Shown: piece after piece, positions 29,491 to 39,081 of the stretch
Layout: every line of letters starts with the position of its first letter
How positions within the stretch are numbered: the first letter of the stretch is position 1
DNA from: Methylocella tundrae
GTDB taxonomy: Bacteria; Pseudomonadota; Alphaproteobacteria; Rhizobiales; Beijerinckiaceae
Length of the DNA: 64,000 nt
Reading direction: 5' to 3'
NCBI RefSeq assembly: GCF_038024855.1
Contig: NZ_CP139089.1
Coordinates: forward strand, 1,736,001-1,800,000
The notes under the pieces: generated by a model
Seen by the model: the letters and a program-made list of their open reading frames with translations, nothing else
What the model was told of the DNA's origin: nothing
Database searches by the model: none
Translations under genes and position numbers: made by a program

Positions 29491-31648
29491 AATCTCAAAG
29501 ATACTGGGCACTTTCAGCAAAGTCACGAATGAACGAGAACTTCATCCGCTTGACCCAGCTGAGCTCCGGATGATTGCAAACGCCCGTGTGGAGCAGCTCG
29601 CCGAATTCGCTAGGTCGCCGCGCCTGCACGGGGTGGATCCCAAAGGCGATTCTCCACTGCATCTTGCCGCGCGGATGGGCAACCTAGCCTTGTGTGATCT
29701 GTTCGTCAGGTCAGGTGCTGATCCTCGCGCAAAGAACCATGATCGTCATACTCCTGCCGACGTTGCCTCAAGCGAGGGCCATCGTCTTGTGGCGCAGCTG
29801 CTCTTCTCGCTCGCCGACAATCCGCCCATCGAGGATTCAGATGCCGCGCTGGCCGTTGGGCGGCTTGGACACTTCGCCGGCGCACAGACAAAGGCGGTGC
29901 GAGCGGGGACGTTTCAGTCTGCGGCAATTGAACGGGAGGAAGATCGGGCTGCGTTTGGCGAGCCCCAGACCTTCGAACCGGAGGAGGACGCAGAGCGCTT
30001 CTTCTATCGATCTGCCGGCGGGCCAGTTTCGGGTACGTTCGTGGCGTTGGGGACCAGCGCTTCGCAAGGTGCGAATGATGCCGATGTCGACTGGGAGCTT
30101 GATCTTTCGCCGACGCAGATTGCTGGAGAGGGCATAGGTTCCGAAGCGGCTGTCACTCCTGATCTGGCCGGAGATGATGACTTCCTCAAGGTCCGAAGGC
30201 GGGGCCGGCGGTCGATCAAGCCTGCTGCATTACCGTCAAGCACACGACTCTCGATCGCTCCCGAATGTTGCCTGAATTGGGCGACCGAGATCCTCGAAAA
30301 GGGATACTTCTGTTCCGACGACGTTGACGCGTTGATTTCATTTTGCGAGGGCAACGGTGACTCCGATGAGCTCCGATCTAACCTGCTGAGAATCCTCGAC
30401 GCAGCGGGGCTTGAGTCGTTCGACGAGGCAATCAACTGCGAAGATGCCCTATGGGATATCAGATCGGACATTTCTGCCGACGACCTTGCCGAGGCGCTGG
30501 AATCAGCATGCTCGCGGGCAACGCGCCTGCCAGGCACCTCGCGTTTCAATATGGACAAGGCCATCGAGGCTCGTCTGCTAGAGCCGCTGCTGCGGGCGAA
30601 GCGGGATCTCCAGTTAGGCATTCTCGCCTGCGAACCCGCTGTCCACGAAATACTTGCCAATTTAGACAAGCTTATCGACGGCTCCGTGCAGACAGGTTTT
30701 GTAACGATGAGACCGATAGTCCCATCGCGGCCCGATGAAGCTGAAACGGCCGCTTTTTTCAAGGCAGGGCAGGCCCTGCGGTACTGGAATTTGGCCGGCC
30801 GCGTGATGGACGGCAGGCGTCGTCGGGAAGCCTTGGAAGCGCTGGAGGCGCTTGACCTTTCCCTCGTGTTCCACAATGCGCTGGTGGGAGTTCTTGCCGA
30901 GCACGAACACTATCTTGAAGCTTCCCGTCGACTCGATGCCATGATCTCGGCCATCGAGCGGCTGATCATCGAACATCTGCCCTACGCGCGTCGCTTTGCG
31001 GCACGTAACGTCGAAGCGGGGGAAGACCCTGAAGATGTCTTTCAGGTGGCATTCATGGGGTTGCAGCGATCGACCCTTCGCTTCGATCCCGAGCGGGGGT
31101 ACCGGTTCGTGATCTATGCCACGTTCTGGATGAAGCAGGTGCTGACGCGATGGCGCGCGGACGAAGGAGCGATAGTACGGATCCCGATGCATCGGCACCA
31201 GAAACTCGCAAAACTCGACGAGGCGGTTGAACGGCTTGAAGGCAGCCACGGTCGACCACCAACAGAGTCCGAATTGGCTGAGGAACTTGGATGGGACTTG
31301 AAGGACGTCAAGCTATTTCTGGACATTCCCCGTCATTACTCCGATCTGGAGGGCCTCGAGCAATGGGAGGGGGCCATTTCAGGCCCTGAACAGGAGGAAG
31401 CCCTTGGCCAGGTGGAAGCGGCGCGTATCATCTCGGAAGCGCTCGCAGAGCTGCCGGATCCGGATCGGCAAGCAGAAGTAATCCGCATGCGTTACGGCAT
31501 TGGCCGCGACCGCGACATGACGCTGGAAGAAATCGGTCAGATTTACAGGGTGACGCGCGAGCGCATCCGACAGATCGAAGCGATGGGTCTTGAGCACCTT
31601 TCGCATCCACGGCGCAAACGCCGCTTGCAGACATTGATGGGGCTCTGA
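29474..31648 (+). CDS. Ankyrin-sigma70 fusion protein
   Basis: 724 residues from ATG 29474 (GAGAGG upstream). The N-terminal part has about two ankyrin repeats (about 55-115: GDSPLHLAARMGNLALCDLF, SGADPRAKNHDRHTPADVA). A long middle region (about 120-490) is acidic and helical with no recognised domain. From about 497 onward comes a complete sigma2-sigma3-sigma4 module: EDPEDVFQVAFMGLQRSTLRFD and YATFWMKQVLTRW (region 2), RIPMHRHQKLAKL, RPPTESELAEELGWDLKDVK (region 3), and MRYGIG...MTLEEIGQIYRVTRERIRQIEAM (region 4 HTH). It resembles group 1/2 sigma factors rather than ECF ones. It probably directs RNA polymerase to dedicated promoters, with the ankyrin/middle part as sensor or anti-sigma-like lock. 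Those roles are inferred. Confidence 0.88.
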   Translation: MKIIDKISKILGTFSKVTNERELHPLDPAELRMIANARVEQLAEFARSPRLHGVDPKGDSPLHLAARMGNLALCDLFVRSGADPRAKNHDRHTPADVASSEGHRLVAQLLFSLADNPPIEDSDAALAVGRLGHFAGAQTKAVRAGTFQSAAIEREEDRAAFGEPQTFEPEEDAERFFYRSAGGPVSGTFVALGTSASQGANDADVDWELDLSPTQIAGEGIGSEAAVTPDLAGDDDFLKVRRRGRRSIKPAALPSSTRLSIAPECCLNWATEILEKGYFCSDDVDALISFCEGNGDSDELRSNLLRILDAAGLESFDEAINCEDALWDIRSDISADDLAEALESACSRATRLPGTSRFNMDKAIEARLLEPLLRAKRDLQLGILACEPAVHEILANLDKLIDGSVQTGFVTMRPIVPSRPDEAETAAFFKAGQALRYWNLAGRVMDGRRRREALEALEALDLSLVFHNALVGVLAEHEHYLEASRRLDAMISAIERLIIEHLPYARRFAARNVEAGEDPEDVFQVAFMGLQRSTLRFDPERGYRFVIYATFWMKQVLTRWRADEGAIVRIPMHRHQKLAKLDEAVERLEGSHGRPPTESELAEELGWDLKDVKLFLDIPRHYSDLEGLEQWEGAISGPEQEEALGQVEAARIISEALAELPDPDRQAEVIRMRYGIGRDRDMTLEEIGQIYRVTRERIRQIEAMGLEHLSHPRRKRRLQTLMGL

Positions 31649-31652
31649 GGGG

Positions 31653-33158
31653 ATGGTTGTACGTAATGTTCCACCTCATGCCGGCGCCATGCTCGAGTCA
31701 CTTCGGGGACTGGGTTATACGCCGGCGACTGCGTTGGCTGACCTCGTCGACAATTCTATCGCGGCGAATGCACGCGAGGTTCGCATCGATGTCGATTGGA
31801 AGGGCCCGGTTAGTTCGATCAGAGTCATCGATGACGGGGATGGCATGGATGATGCTGCCCTTGAGGAAGGGATGCGCCTTGGCGCGCGTGATCCTCGGGC
31901 GGATCGCGCAGCCAGAGATTTCGGCCGTTTCGGTCTGGGCCTGAAGACGGCGAGCTTTTCGCAGGCGCGACGGCTGACCGTGGCCAGTCGTCGCAAGGAT
32001 GCTTCCATCATTTGCCTGCGATGGGATCTGGATCTTATCGGCCGAGAGCCCGGCGCCGACTGGCCACTGTTCGAAGGCCCTACGCCCGGGTCAGAGCACC
32101 TTCTCGAGCCTCTCGAGCGAATGGGGCATGGAACTGTCGTCCTGTGGGAGACCCTCGACCGCATCGTGACCGACGGATTTACTGCCAATGACATGATCGA
32201 GCTGACTGGCCGTGTGGAAGCGCATCTTGCAATGACTTTCCATCGGTTCATCGATGGCCCACAAGCCGAATTCAGACTTCTTCTTGGCCCCGACAAAGTT
32301 ATTAAGCCTTGGGATCCGTTCCTGGTGGGACATCCTAGCAAGGCTTGGGAGAGTACCGACTATCACATTCGTCACACCACCGGTGTGACGGCTCAGTGTC
32401 ACGTGCTGCCTCACCGTGACAAGCTCAGGCCCGACGAACAGGAAAGGGCTGCCGGGCTAGGCGGATGGACCCAGCAGGAAGGTTTTTATGTGTATCGCAA
32501 TCGACGCCTTATGCTGGCTGGCGGCTGGCTCGGGCTCAGCGACGGGGGCAAGCCTTGGCCCCGGGACGAAGCGCACCGTTTGGCGCGCATCCGGCTTGAC
32601 ATCCCTAACACCGCCGATGCGGAATGGAAGATCAACGTCCTGAAATCCACGGCGAGCCCACCTGTGCTCTTGCGTCCCCAGCTCCGTTGGCTTGCGTCGG
32701 ATACGCGGGAGATCGCGAGGCGAGTATTCGCCCACCGCGGGCATGTCACACCGGCTTCAGGCGCGCGAGCAAACGCGCTGCCCGAAACTTGGCAGGTCCG
32801 GCGATCAGCCCAAGGCACTTCATATCGCATCGCCCGTGACCATGATCTTGTCGCTTCAATCCTCGATCGCGCAGGGCCGCTGAAGGCGGACATCCTCGCG
32901 CTCCTGCGCCTCATCGAGGAGACGGTTCCGGTACAACGAATCTGGCTGGATACCGCCGAGGACAAGGAAACACCCCGGACCGGCTTCGTTGGCGCCCCGG
33001 AAGCCGAGATACGCGATGTGCTATCTTCGCTGTTCGAAGCTTTTGTGAAGTATGGCGGCCGAAATCCGGACGAGGCCCGCGAAAGGCTTCGCCGCACCCC
33101 ACCTTTTGATCGGTACCTCGATATTGTTAACGCTCTTGAACGGAAAGCTTCCGTATGA
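31653..33158 (+). CDS. MORC/MutL-like GHKL ATPase
   Basis: 501 residues from ATG 31653, four bases after the sigma gene. GHKL (HSP90/MutL-type) ATP-binding motifs: N-box GYTPATALADLVDNSIAANA (Asp in place of the usual catalytic Glu, common in this subfamily), G1 VIDDGDGMDD, G2 FGRFGLGLKTASFSQARRL. A second domain follows (YVYRNRRLMLAGGWLGLS is the S5-like part). No nuclease or kinase domain is attached. Prokaryotic ATPases of this type were described as the ancestors of eukaryotic MORC proteins and occur in operons with Z1 helicases, Vsr and 5mC methyltransferases. A role as an ATP-driven DNA clamp in restriction or phage sensing is the established hypothesis. Confidence 0.88.
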   Translation: MVVRNVPPHAGAMLESLRGLGYTPATALADLVDNSIAANAREVRIDVDWKGPVSSIRVIDDGDGMDDAALEEGMRLGARDPRADRAARDFGRFGLGLKTASFSQARRLTVASRRKDASIICLRWDLDLIGREPGADWPLFEGPTPGSEHLLEPLERMGHGTVVLWETLDRIVTDGFTANDMIELTGRVEAHLAMTFHRFIDGPQAEFRLLLGPDKVIKPWDPFLVGHPSKAWESTDYHIRHTTGVTAQCHVLPHRDKLRPDEQERAAGLGGWTQQEGFYVYRNRRLMLAGGWLGLSDGGKPWPRDEAHRLARIRLDIPNTADAEWKINVLKSTASPPVLLRPQLRWLASDTREIARRVFAHRGHVTPASGARANALPETWQVRRSAQGTSYRIARDHDLVASILDRAGPLKADILALLRLIEETVPVQRIWLDTAEDKETPRTGFVGAPEAEIRDVLSSLFEAFVKYGGRNPDEARERLRRTPPFDRYLDIVNALERKASV

Positions 33159-36022
33159 CGCTCTTCAACCAAAAGGCATTCGATTCAATACTCTCGATGG
33201 CGCAGACTATGCTCCGCCTCGCCGCCGAACGCGCGCAGAGCGCCGTAACGCCGGAGATGATCGGAAAGGAGCTGAACAGGCTAGCAATCCTCATGGAGGA
33301 GGACTTCGCCCTCGTCGATCGGGAAGCGCTCGTGGACGAACTAATCCGGCGCTCGAGCCGCACAGTGGGCGAGAATGCAACTCTCGCGAGCGGCGAGGAC
33401 CACATTCCCTGGCTCGATGCGGAGCGCAAGAAGGGTTGGACCTACTGGCGTCGCTATTCAGAATATATGGAAACCCGTATTCCATGGATCGCGCTGGACG
33501 CTCTGGATCTTGCGACGGACGAAGTGCTTGGTCAGCTTGAGGATCCGAGGCGTGAGGGCGCCTGGGATCGGCGTGGTCTTGTCGTCGGGCATGTCCAGTC
33601 TGGCAAGACAGGCAACTACACCGGCTTGATTTGCAAGGCGGCTGATGCTGGCTACAAGATCGTCATCGTACTGGCAGGGCTGCACAACAATTTACGCTCG
33701 CAGACACAAATTCGCCTGGACGAAGGATTTCTCGGGTTTGCCACTATCGCCGATGCAGACGAGCTGCCAGCCGTTGGCGTCGGTCTCATTGATACAGATG
33801 CCGCAGTCCGCCCGAATGCGGCGACTAACCGGAGCGACAAGGGCGACTTCAATACCGCTATTGCTTCAAAGATGAACATCAGTCCCGAACAGCGGCCGTG
33901 GCTGTTTGTCGTGAAGAAGAACAAGACAGTGCTCGAACGCCTGCTGCATTGGATTCGCAACAGGGTCGCTAACCATGTCGACCCCGTTACGGGACAAAAA
34001 CTGGTCGCAAATCTGCCGTTGCTTGTCATCGATGACGAGTCCGACCACGGTTCGGTCGACACGGGCGAGGACGTCGTCGACGAGTTTGGCGTCCCCGACG
34101 TGGAGCACCAGCCCACGGCAATCAACCGGTTGATCCGGTCGATCCTTCACCATTTCACGCGCAAAGCCTATGTCGGCTACACGGCCACGCCTTTCGCCAA
34201 CATCTTCATCCACAACCGCGGCGAAACCGGAGAACATGGGCCTGATCTGTTTCCGGCGGCCTTCATCACCAGCCTGGCTGCCCCTTCGAACTATGTTGGA
34301 CCCGGACGGGTCTTCGGTTCGGCGTCAAGCACGCCAGAAGATCTGCCTCTGGTGCGGCCGCTGGCCGAAGACGATTTCAATTCGTGGATGCCTCCACGAC
34401 ACAAGAACGGTTACCGGCCGCGCTGGAAAGGCGAGGAGCAGATTCCTGACTCGCTGGCCGAGGCAGTCAGGTCGTTCCTGTATGCCTGCGTCCTGCGGAA
34501 ACTGCGTGGTCAAGGCAATAAGCACTCGTCAATGTTGGTCCACGTCACGCGTTTCACATCCGTGCAGAACGCGGTGGTCAGCCAGGTGACAGCATATGTT
34601 CGGGATCTCAAGGGTCGCTACACAAGGGGCATTGATCTCGCTGAGCTCGAAGCCTCCATGCGTTCCGAGTATGAATTGGTATTCGCTCCGGGAATGCGAC
34701 GCATACGGGATGCACTCGTCGAGGGTGAAAGGCTCGAAGACTTCTCTTGGTCCGAAGTTCGCTCAGTACTGCCTGATGTCTTGTCCGACATCCGCGTGCG
34801 AGAAATCAACGGCTCGGCCAAGGATGCGCTGGATTATGCTGAGAATGAAGGCACAGGCCTGAAGGTGATCGCCATAGGCGGCGACAAACTGGCTCGCGGA
34901 CTGACCCTTGAAGGGCTCTGCACAAGCTACTTCCTGCGGACGGCCCGTATGTATGACACATTGATGCAGATGGGCCGCTGGTTTGGCTACCGCGATGGGT
35001 ATCTCGACGTGTGTCGGCTCTATACTTCTGCAGAAATGATTAAATGGTTCGGTCACATTGCTGACGCCGCTGAGGAATTGAGGCAGGAATTTGATAACAT
35101 GGTTGCAGCGGGCGCAACTCCAAAGCAGTTTGGGCTTCGCGTGAAATCGCATTCGGTTCTGACCGTCACGTCACGCGCCAAGATGCGTAATGCTCGCGCA
35201 ATGCAGTTGACCTATGCTGGCGACCTTTTGCAGACGATCGTCTTCCCGAACCAGAAGGAAGATATATCTTCCAACTTCGCGGCCGCCGACAGGTTCGTCA
35301 TTACGCTTGGCGCTTCGATCGACCTGAATGATCAGTACTACCTTCACGAGGGCCAGCGCTGGAGCGGCCATCTCTGGCGCGACGTTCCCGCACTCGCCGT
35401 GATCTCTTTCTTGCGGGACTACCGCACTCACCCCGCAAGTTTCCGTATCATGAGTCCGCTGATCGCTGACTTCATCGAGGAGATGAACAAGGACCGGGAA
35501 TTGGTCCGCTGGACCGTGGCTCTGATCGGTAAGGATAGCGGTTCGGACGACTCGGTACGCGCAGTTGGGGGATGTGACGTGAACATGCTCCAGCGCCGCC
35601 GGGCCGCTGATCATTCGGACCGCTATTCGATCAAGACGCTGATTTCGCCGCGCGACCAGGCGATCGACCTGACCGAGACCGAATGGCGGGCCGCGTTGGA
35701 CCTCAGCCGGAAGACATGGAGAAACGATACTGAGCGGAACGAAGGCAAGGAGCCGCCATTAGAACCTCGGGGACCGCAGATCCGCAAGGTTCTCGGTGAA
35801 GGCGTTGCAGACATCGGCGTCCCCCATCGGCGTGAACGTGGCCTGTTGATGCTCTATCTGCTTGATCCGGCAGGAGCGGAAGTGCCGGAAATTGTGGATG
35901 CGGACCCGGTGGTCGCCTGGGCGATCAGTTTCCCGTCAAGCACGTCCGACCGGATGGTCTCCAACTCGAAATACATCGCGAACAGCGTGCTTTGGGGAGG
36001 ACTAAATGACTGGGTGGAGTGA
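33155..36022 (+). CDS. Z1-domain superfamily II helicase-like protein
   Basis: 955 residues, start ATG 33155 overlapping the ATPase stop by 4 bp. It shows a P-loop LVVGHVQSGKTGNYTGLICKA (about 144), Walker B LLVIDDESDHGSVDT (about 290), motif III VGYTATPFANIFIH (about 342), and the Z1 signature LARGLTLEGLCTSYFLRTAR with LMQMGRWFGYRDGYLD (about 600). Length and motif order are those of Z1 proteins, the SF2-type translocases that accompany MORC-like ATPases and DUF4420 nucleases. It is predicted to move along or remodel DNA for the nuclease and AIPR partners. All motifs are intact. Confidence 0.93.
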   Translation: MTLFNQKAFDSILSMAQTMLRLAAERAQSAVTPEMIGKELNRLAILMEEDFALVDREALVDELIRRSSRTVGENATLASGEDHIPWLDAERKKGWTYWRRYSEYMETRIPWIALDALDLATDEVLGQLEDPRREGAWDRRGLVVGHVQSGKTGNYTGLICKAADAGYKIVIVLAGLHNNLRSQTQIRLDEGFLGFATIADADELPAVGVGLIDTDAAVRPNAATNRSDKGDFNTAIASKMNISPEQRPWLFVVKKNKTVLERLLHWIRNRVANHVDPVTGQKLVANLPLLVIDDESDHGSVDTGEDVVDEFGVPDVEHQPTAINRLIRSILHHFTRKAYVGYTATPFANIFIHNRGETGEHGPDLFPAAFITSLAAPSNYVGPGRVFGSASSTPEDLPLVRPLAEDDFNSWMPPRHKNGYRPRWKGEEQIPDSLAEAVRSFLYACVLRKLRGQGNKHSSMLVHVTRFTSVQNAVVSQVTAYVRDLKGRYTRGIDLAELEASMRSEYELVFAPGMRRIRDALVEGERLEDFSWSEVRSVLPDVLSDIRVREINGSAKDALDYAENEGTGLKVIAIGGDKLARGLTLEGLCTSYFLRTARMYDTLMQMGRWFGYRDGYLDVCRLYTSAEMIKWFGHIADAAEELRQEFDNMVAAGATPKQFGLRVKSHSVLTVTSRAKMRNARAMQLTYAGDLLQTIVFPNQKEDISSNFAAADRFVITLGASIDLNDQYYLHEGQRWSGHLWRDVPALAVISFLRDYRTHPASFRIMSPLIADFIEEMNKDRELVRWTVALIGKDSGSDDSVRAVGGCDVNMLQRRRAADHSDRYSIKTLISPRDQAIDLTETEWRAALDLSRKTWRNDTERNEGKEPPLEPRGPQIRKVLGEGVADIGVPHRRERGLLMLYLLDPAGAEVPEIVDADPVVAWAISFPSSTSDRMVSNSKYIANSVLWGGLNDWVE

Positions 36023-37010
36023 GGACGGGCTCGCCCGGGCCTGGCGCGCACTGGCGCGGCAGAAGGCAGGCGAGGACTGGCGGTTCGTGCATCTGACCAC
36101 AATAGGCCAAGTCTCAGTCGAAGCAGGCTGCCATTTACCCGCCGCTCGCGAGGCACTGATTGTATCGTTTCCGGGAGCCTTGCCCATCAATCCTGCCCTG
36201 CTTCCAGAAGGCAAGGGGTTCGACGTCACCCTGATCGATGACCAGCACGCCTTTCAGGGACGAACTGCAATTGCGCTGGTTCGAAGGGTGGAAGGCTCAC
36301 CAGATATCTTCGCTGTGATTGTGGTCGACGTGCTTCGGACGCTAGAAACTGCGGCGTCCGACACACAGCGTGACGTCCTCGACGTCTTCTTGGAGCGGGT
36401 TCGGGAATGGCAGACATTCATGGCGCGCAAGCACAGGCCCCTGTCTCCAGATGCTCAGGTTGGTCTCATTGGCGAACTGTGGATGCTCAGCGCATTGATG
36501 GACTCACCACTCGGGCCAGACGCACTGGAGTGCTGGCAGGGGCCGCTCAAAGCCGCGCAAGATTTCCACCTGCGTGGAGGGGGCATCGAAGTGAAGAGCA
36601 CGGCTCGCACGGGTGCATTCCTCGCGCGGATCAACAGCATCGAACAGCTCGACAGCGATCGGGTGCCGTTGTTCCTCTGCGCCTTGAGATTTGAGGAAAA
36701 CAAGGATGGAGAGCCGCTCGTCGGCATGGTGACCAGCATGCGCGAGCGATTCATGGCAGCCGACCTGCGCCGGGCATTCGACGCTCTGCTGCTGGTCATG
36801 GGCTACCTGGACGAGCATGCGCCGTTTTACGGCCGCGCCCTTGCGCTGAAGGAGGCCAGAGCATTCCGCGTCGAAGGTGACATGCCTCACCTTACACGCG
36901 CCGCGCTGCCTGCGGCTGTGCGATCGGCGGCATACGTACTCGATCTTGACGTCCTCGGCATCCCGACGTTCGGGATTCGTGACACTCTCCAAGCATTTGG
37001 ACTTGATTAA
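36006..37010 (+). CDS. DUF4420-type PD-(D/E)XK nuclease
   Basis: 334 residues from ATG 36006, overlapping the Z1 gene by 17 bases. The core reads LIGELWMLSALM (motif I Glu), then AAQDFHLRGGGIEVKSTART, with Asp about 185 and the E-V-K triad about 195. This is the PD-(D/E)XK arrangement of the DUF4420 family, which is found almost only next to Z1 helicases. It has no separate DNA-binding domain, so specificity likely comes from the Z1/ATPase partners. It is probably the DNA-cutting effector of the operon. Confidence 0.87.
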   Translation: MTGWSEDGLARAWRALARQKAGEDWRFVHLTTIGQVSVEAGCHLPAAREALIVSFPGALPINPALLPEGKGFDVTLIDDQHAFQGRTAIALVRRVEGSPDIFAVIVVDVLRTLETAASDTQRDVLDVFLERVREWQTFMARKHRPLSPDAQVGLIGELWMLSALMDSPLGPDALECWQGPLKAAQDFHLRGGGIEVKSTARTGAFLARINSIEQLDSDRVPLFLCALRFEENKDGEPLVGMVTSMRERFMAADLRRAFDALLLVMGYLDEHAPFYGRALALKEARAFRVEGDMPHLTRAALPAAVRSAAYVLDLDVLGIPTFGIRDTLQAFGLD

Positions 37011-37011
37011 C

Positions 37012-38808
37012 ATGAGCCTTGAAGACTTCCACCGCAACTTCAGATCTCACTTGCAGACCAAAATTTCCGAACGAGTGGAGGCAGGAGAAGGACCTTTTCC
37101 TTCAGCAGAACTCGTATTCGCCGAAATGGTCATGGACCATGTGGCTGAGGCAGGCATCAGCGATACGCCAACCATCTGTCACTGGAACGGAACAATCGGC
37201 AACGCGAAGCTCCGTATTACCGGCTACGCCCTTTCCTCGGACGAAACAGCACTCGATCTGTTCGTGACTCACTACTTCGGATCGGAGGGCCTTGCAGACC
37301 TGAAGGATACCGATGCTGTTGCTACGGCCAGCGAGGGGGTCCGCTTTCTGTTCCGCGCGGCGCGGGGCAATCTGGAAAGTCGCATCGACCCGACCCATCC
37401 GGTCCGAGACCTGGTGGCTACAATTCGATCTCGATGGGATAGTATTGATCGAATGCGGGTTTTCGTCATTACGGATGGTCGGACCAAAAACAAGCGGTTC
37501 TCGAACAAGGAAGCTCACGGCAAGATGGTAGCGATCGAGGCCATGGATATGGAGCGCCTCTACCGCCACACCGAAGGTAAACCACGCGATGAACTGGCGG
37601 TCAGCCTGGTTCAGGCAATCGGTCACCCCTTACCGTGCGTTCATGTCCCCGATTCTGACGCGGACTACGAATACGCGTTGACCGCAATTCCAGGGCGGGT
37701 GATCCGGGACCTTTATCTGCGATTTGGACCTCGATTGCTGGAAGCCAACGTGCGCACCTTCCTTGGCGCGAAGAAAGCCGTGAACAAGGGCATTGTCGAA
37801 ACGCTTCGGACCGAGCCGGAACATTTTCTAGCCTTCAACAACGGTCTCGTTCTTGTCTGCGATGAGGCTGGGTTCGAGCAAACCAATGAGGGCGGCGTGG
37901 GACTGTCCTTCCTGAAGGGGCTACAGATCGTCAATGGCGGCCAGACCACTTCGACGATCTACTTCGGGTCGCGGGACGATTCGACGATCGATTTGAGCCA
38001 CGTGCGGGTGCCAGCCAAGATCATCATACTCAAGGGATCCCAAGACGACGCGCGCGAAAAGTTGATCAGCAACGTGTCGCGCTTTGCCAACAGCCAGAAC
38101 GCTGTGAAGATGTCAGATCTGTCGGCAAACAGGCCATTCCACAGACAGCTCGAGAAGTTGGCGAACGAAACCTGGTGCCCAGATGGAGCCACGCGGTGGT
38201 TCTATGAACGTGCCGCCGGCGCCTACAACGTGCTTCTTCTGCGCGAGGGAACCACGCCCGCAAAACGGCGCAAACTGCAGGAGATGATCCCGCCCAAACG
38301 AAAGCTCTCCAAGAACGACATCGCCAAGTATCACGAGGCCTGGCGAGGCAAGGTGACTTTGACCGCCGAAAAAAACTTTGTCGCCTTCATGGCCGCCCTC
38401 GATAACGATCCGACAATCGTTCCGAACCCCCTCGATGCGCGGTGGTATCGTGCAATGATTTCCAAGGTGATCCTTTTCGATGCGATCCAGATCATGATCA
38501 AGAAAGAGGATGCCCGGGAGATTTTCCGCCAAGGCTGGGTCAACATAGCAACATACGTTGTTGCCGTCGTAGCGGATCGCTTGGGCGAAAAGCTCGATCT
38601 CGAGCAGATCTGGCAGAGACAGGGCATTTCCAGCAACTTCAAAGATCTGCTGTGGGACTGGGCCGTGATCGTGAACGCCGAGTTCGATCGAATCGCGCCA
38701 GGCCAGCAGATTTCTGAGGTCGCCAGACGTGGCGAAACCTGGAACTGGGTCAAAGCAGCCAGCTATCCCTCGCCAAAAAACTCCATCCCTGAGTTGCGCA
38801 TTGAATGA
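37012..38808 (+). CDS. AIPR-family (abortive infection phage resistance) protein
   Basis: 598 residues from ATG 37012, one base after the previous stop. A longer in-frame extension overlaps the DUF4420 gene and is rejected. The AIPR signature is FLAFNNGLVLVCDEAG followed by FLKGLQIVNGGQTTSTIYFG. AIPR proteins are named from abortive-infection context and are recurrent partners of Z1 and MORC-like proteins; their biochemical activity is not established. It is the last gene of the operon. A toxin or effector role is the inference. The gene is full length and undamaged. Confidence 0.9.
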   Translation: MSLEDFHRNFRSHLQTKISERVEAGEGPFPSAELVFAEMVMDHVAEAGISDTPTICHWNGTIGNAKLRITGYALSSDETALDLFVTHYFGSEGLADLKDTDAVATASEGVRFLFRAARGNLESRIDPTHPVRDLVATIRSRWDSIDRMRVFVITDGRTKNKRFSNKEAHGKMVAIEAMDMERLYRHTEGKPRDELAVSLVQAIGHPLPCVHVPDSDADYEYALTAIPGRVIRDLYLRFGPRLLEANVRTFLGAKKAVNKGIVETLRTEPEHFLAFNNGLVLVCDEAGFEQTNEGGVGLSFLKGLQIVNGGQTTSTIYFGSRDDSTIDLSHVRVPAKIIILKGSQDDAREKLISNVSRFANSQNAVKMSDLSANRPFHRQLEKLANETWCPDGATRWFYERAAGAYNVLLLREGTTPAKRRKLQEMIPPKRKLSKNDIAKYHEAWRGKVTLTAEKNFVAFMAALDNDPTIVPNPLDARWYRAMISKVILFDAIQIMIKKEDAREIFRQGWVNIATYVVAVVADRLGEKLDLEQIWQRQGISSNFKDLLWDWAVIVNAEFDRIAPGQQISEVARRGETWNWVKAASYPSPKNSIPELRIE

Positions 38809-39081
38809 TGGTGAGACCCAGCTTGTTGAACCGAAATTGGCCTAAGCGGAATGAATGGCATTAGCAAAGTACCAAAGAGTCGAGAGCGCCTATTGACAAG
38901 GACGCTTACGCGCAGAATCCTTGGCGCTGCTCCTGCGGAGCGTGTTCCTTCAAACCGCAAGCAAGCGAGCCCGTGCAGTTTACGGCAAAATGCCAAATGT
39001 TGAGCATGATGTTTCTCTCATCGCTTGTGGAGATTAGCCGCAGTTACAGATTGTGTGCATAGACGAGTTTGAGGCTGGAAT

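Noticed and set aside
31653..33158. DNA mismatch repair MutL or a histidine kinase
   Set aside because: The GHKL ATP-binding motifs are there, but no MutL C-terminal endonuclease motif, H-box or receiver domain follows. The operon context fits the MORC-like group.
28627..38808. BREX, DISARM, Dnd or CBASS system
   Set aside because: No PglZ, PglX, DrmA/B, DndA-E, cyclase or CD-NTase effector motifs are present. Only the WYL regulator type is shared with BREX and CBASS.
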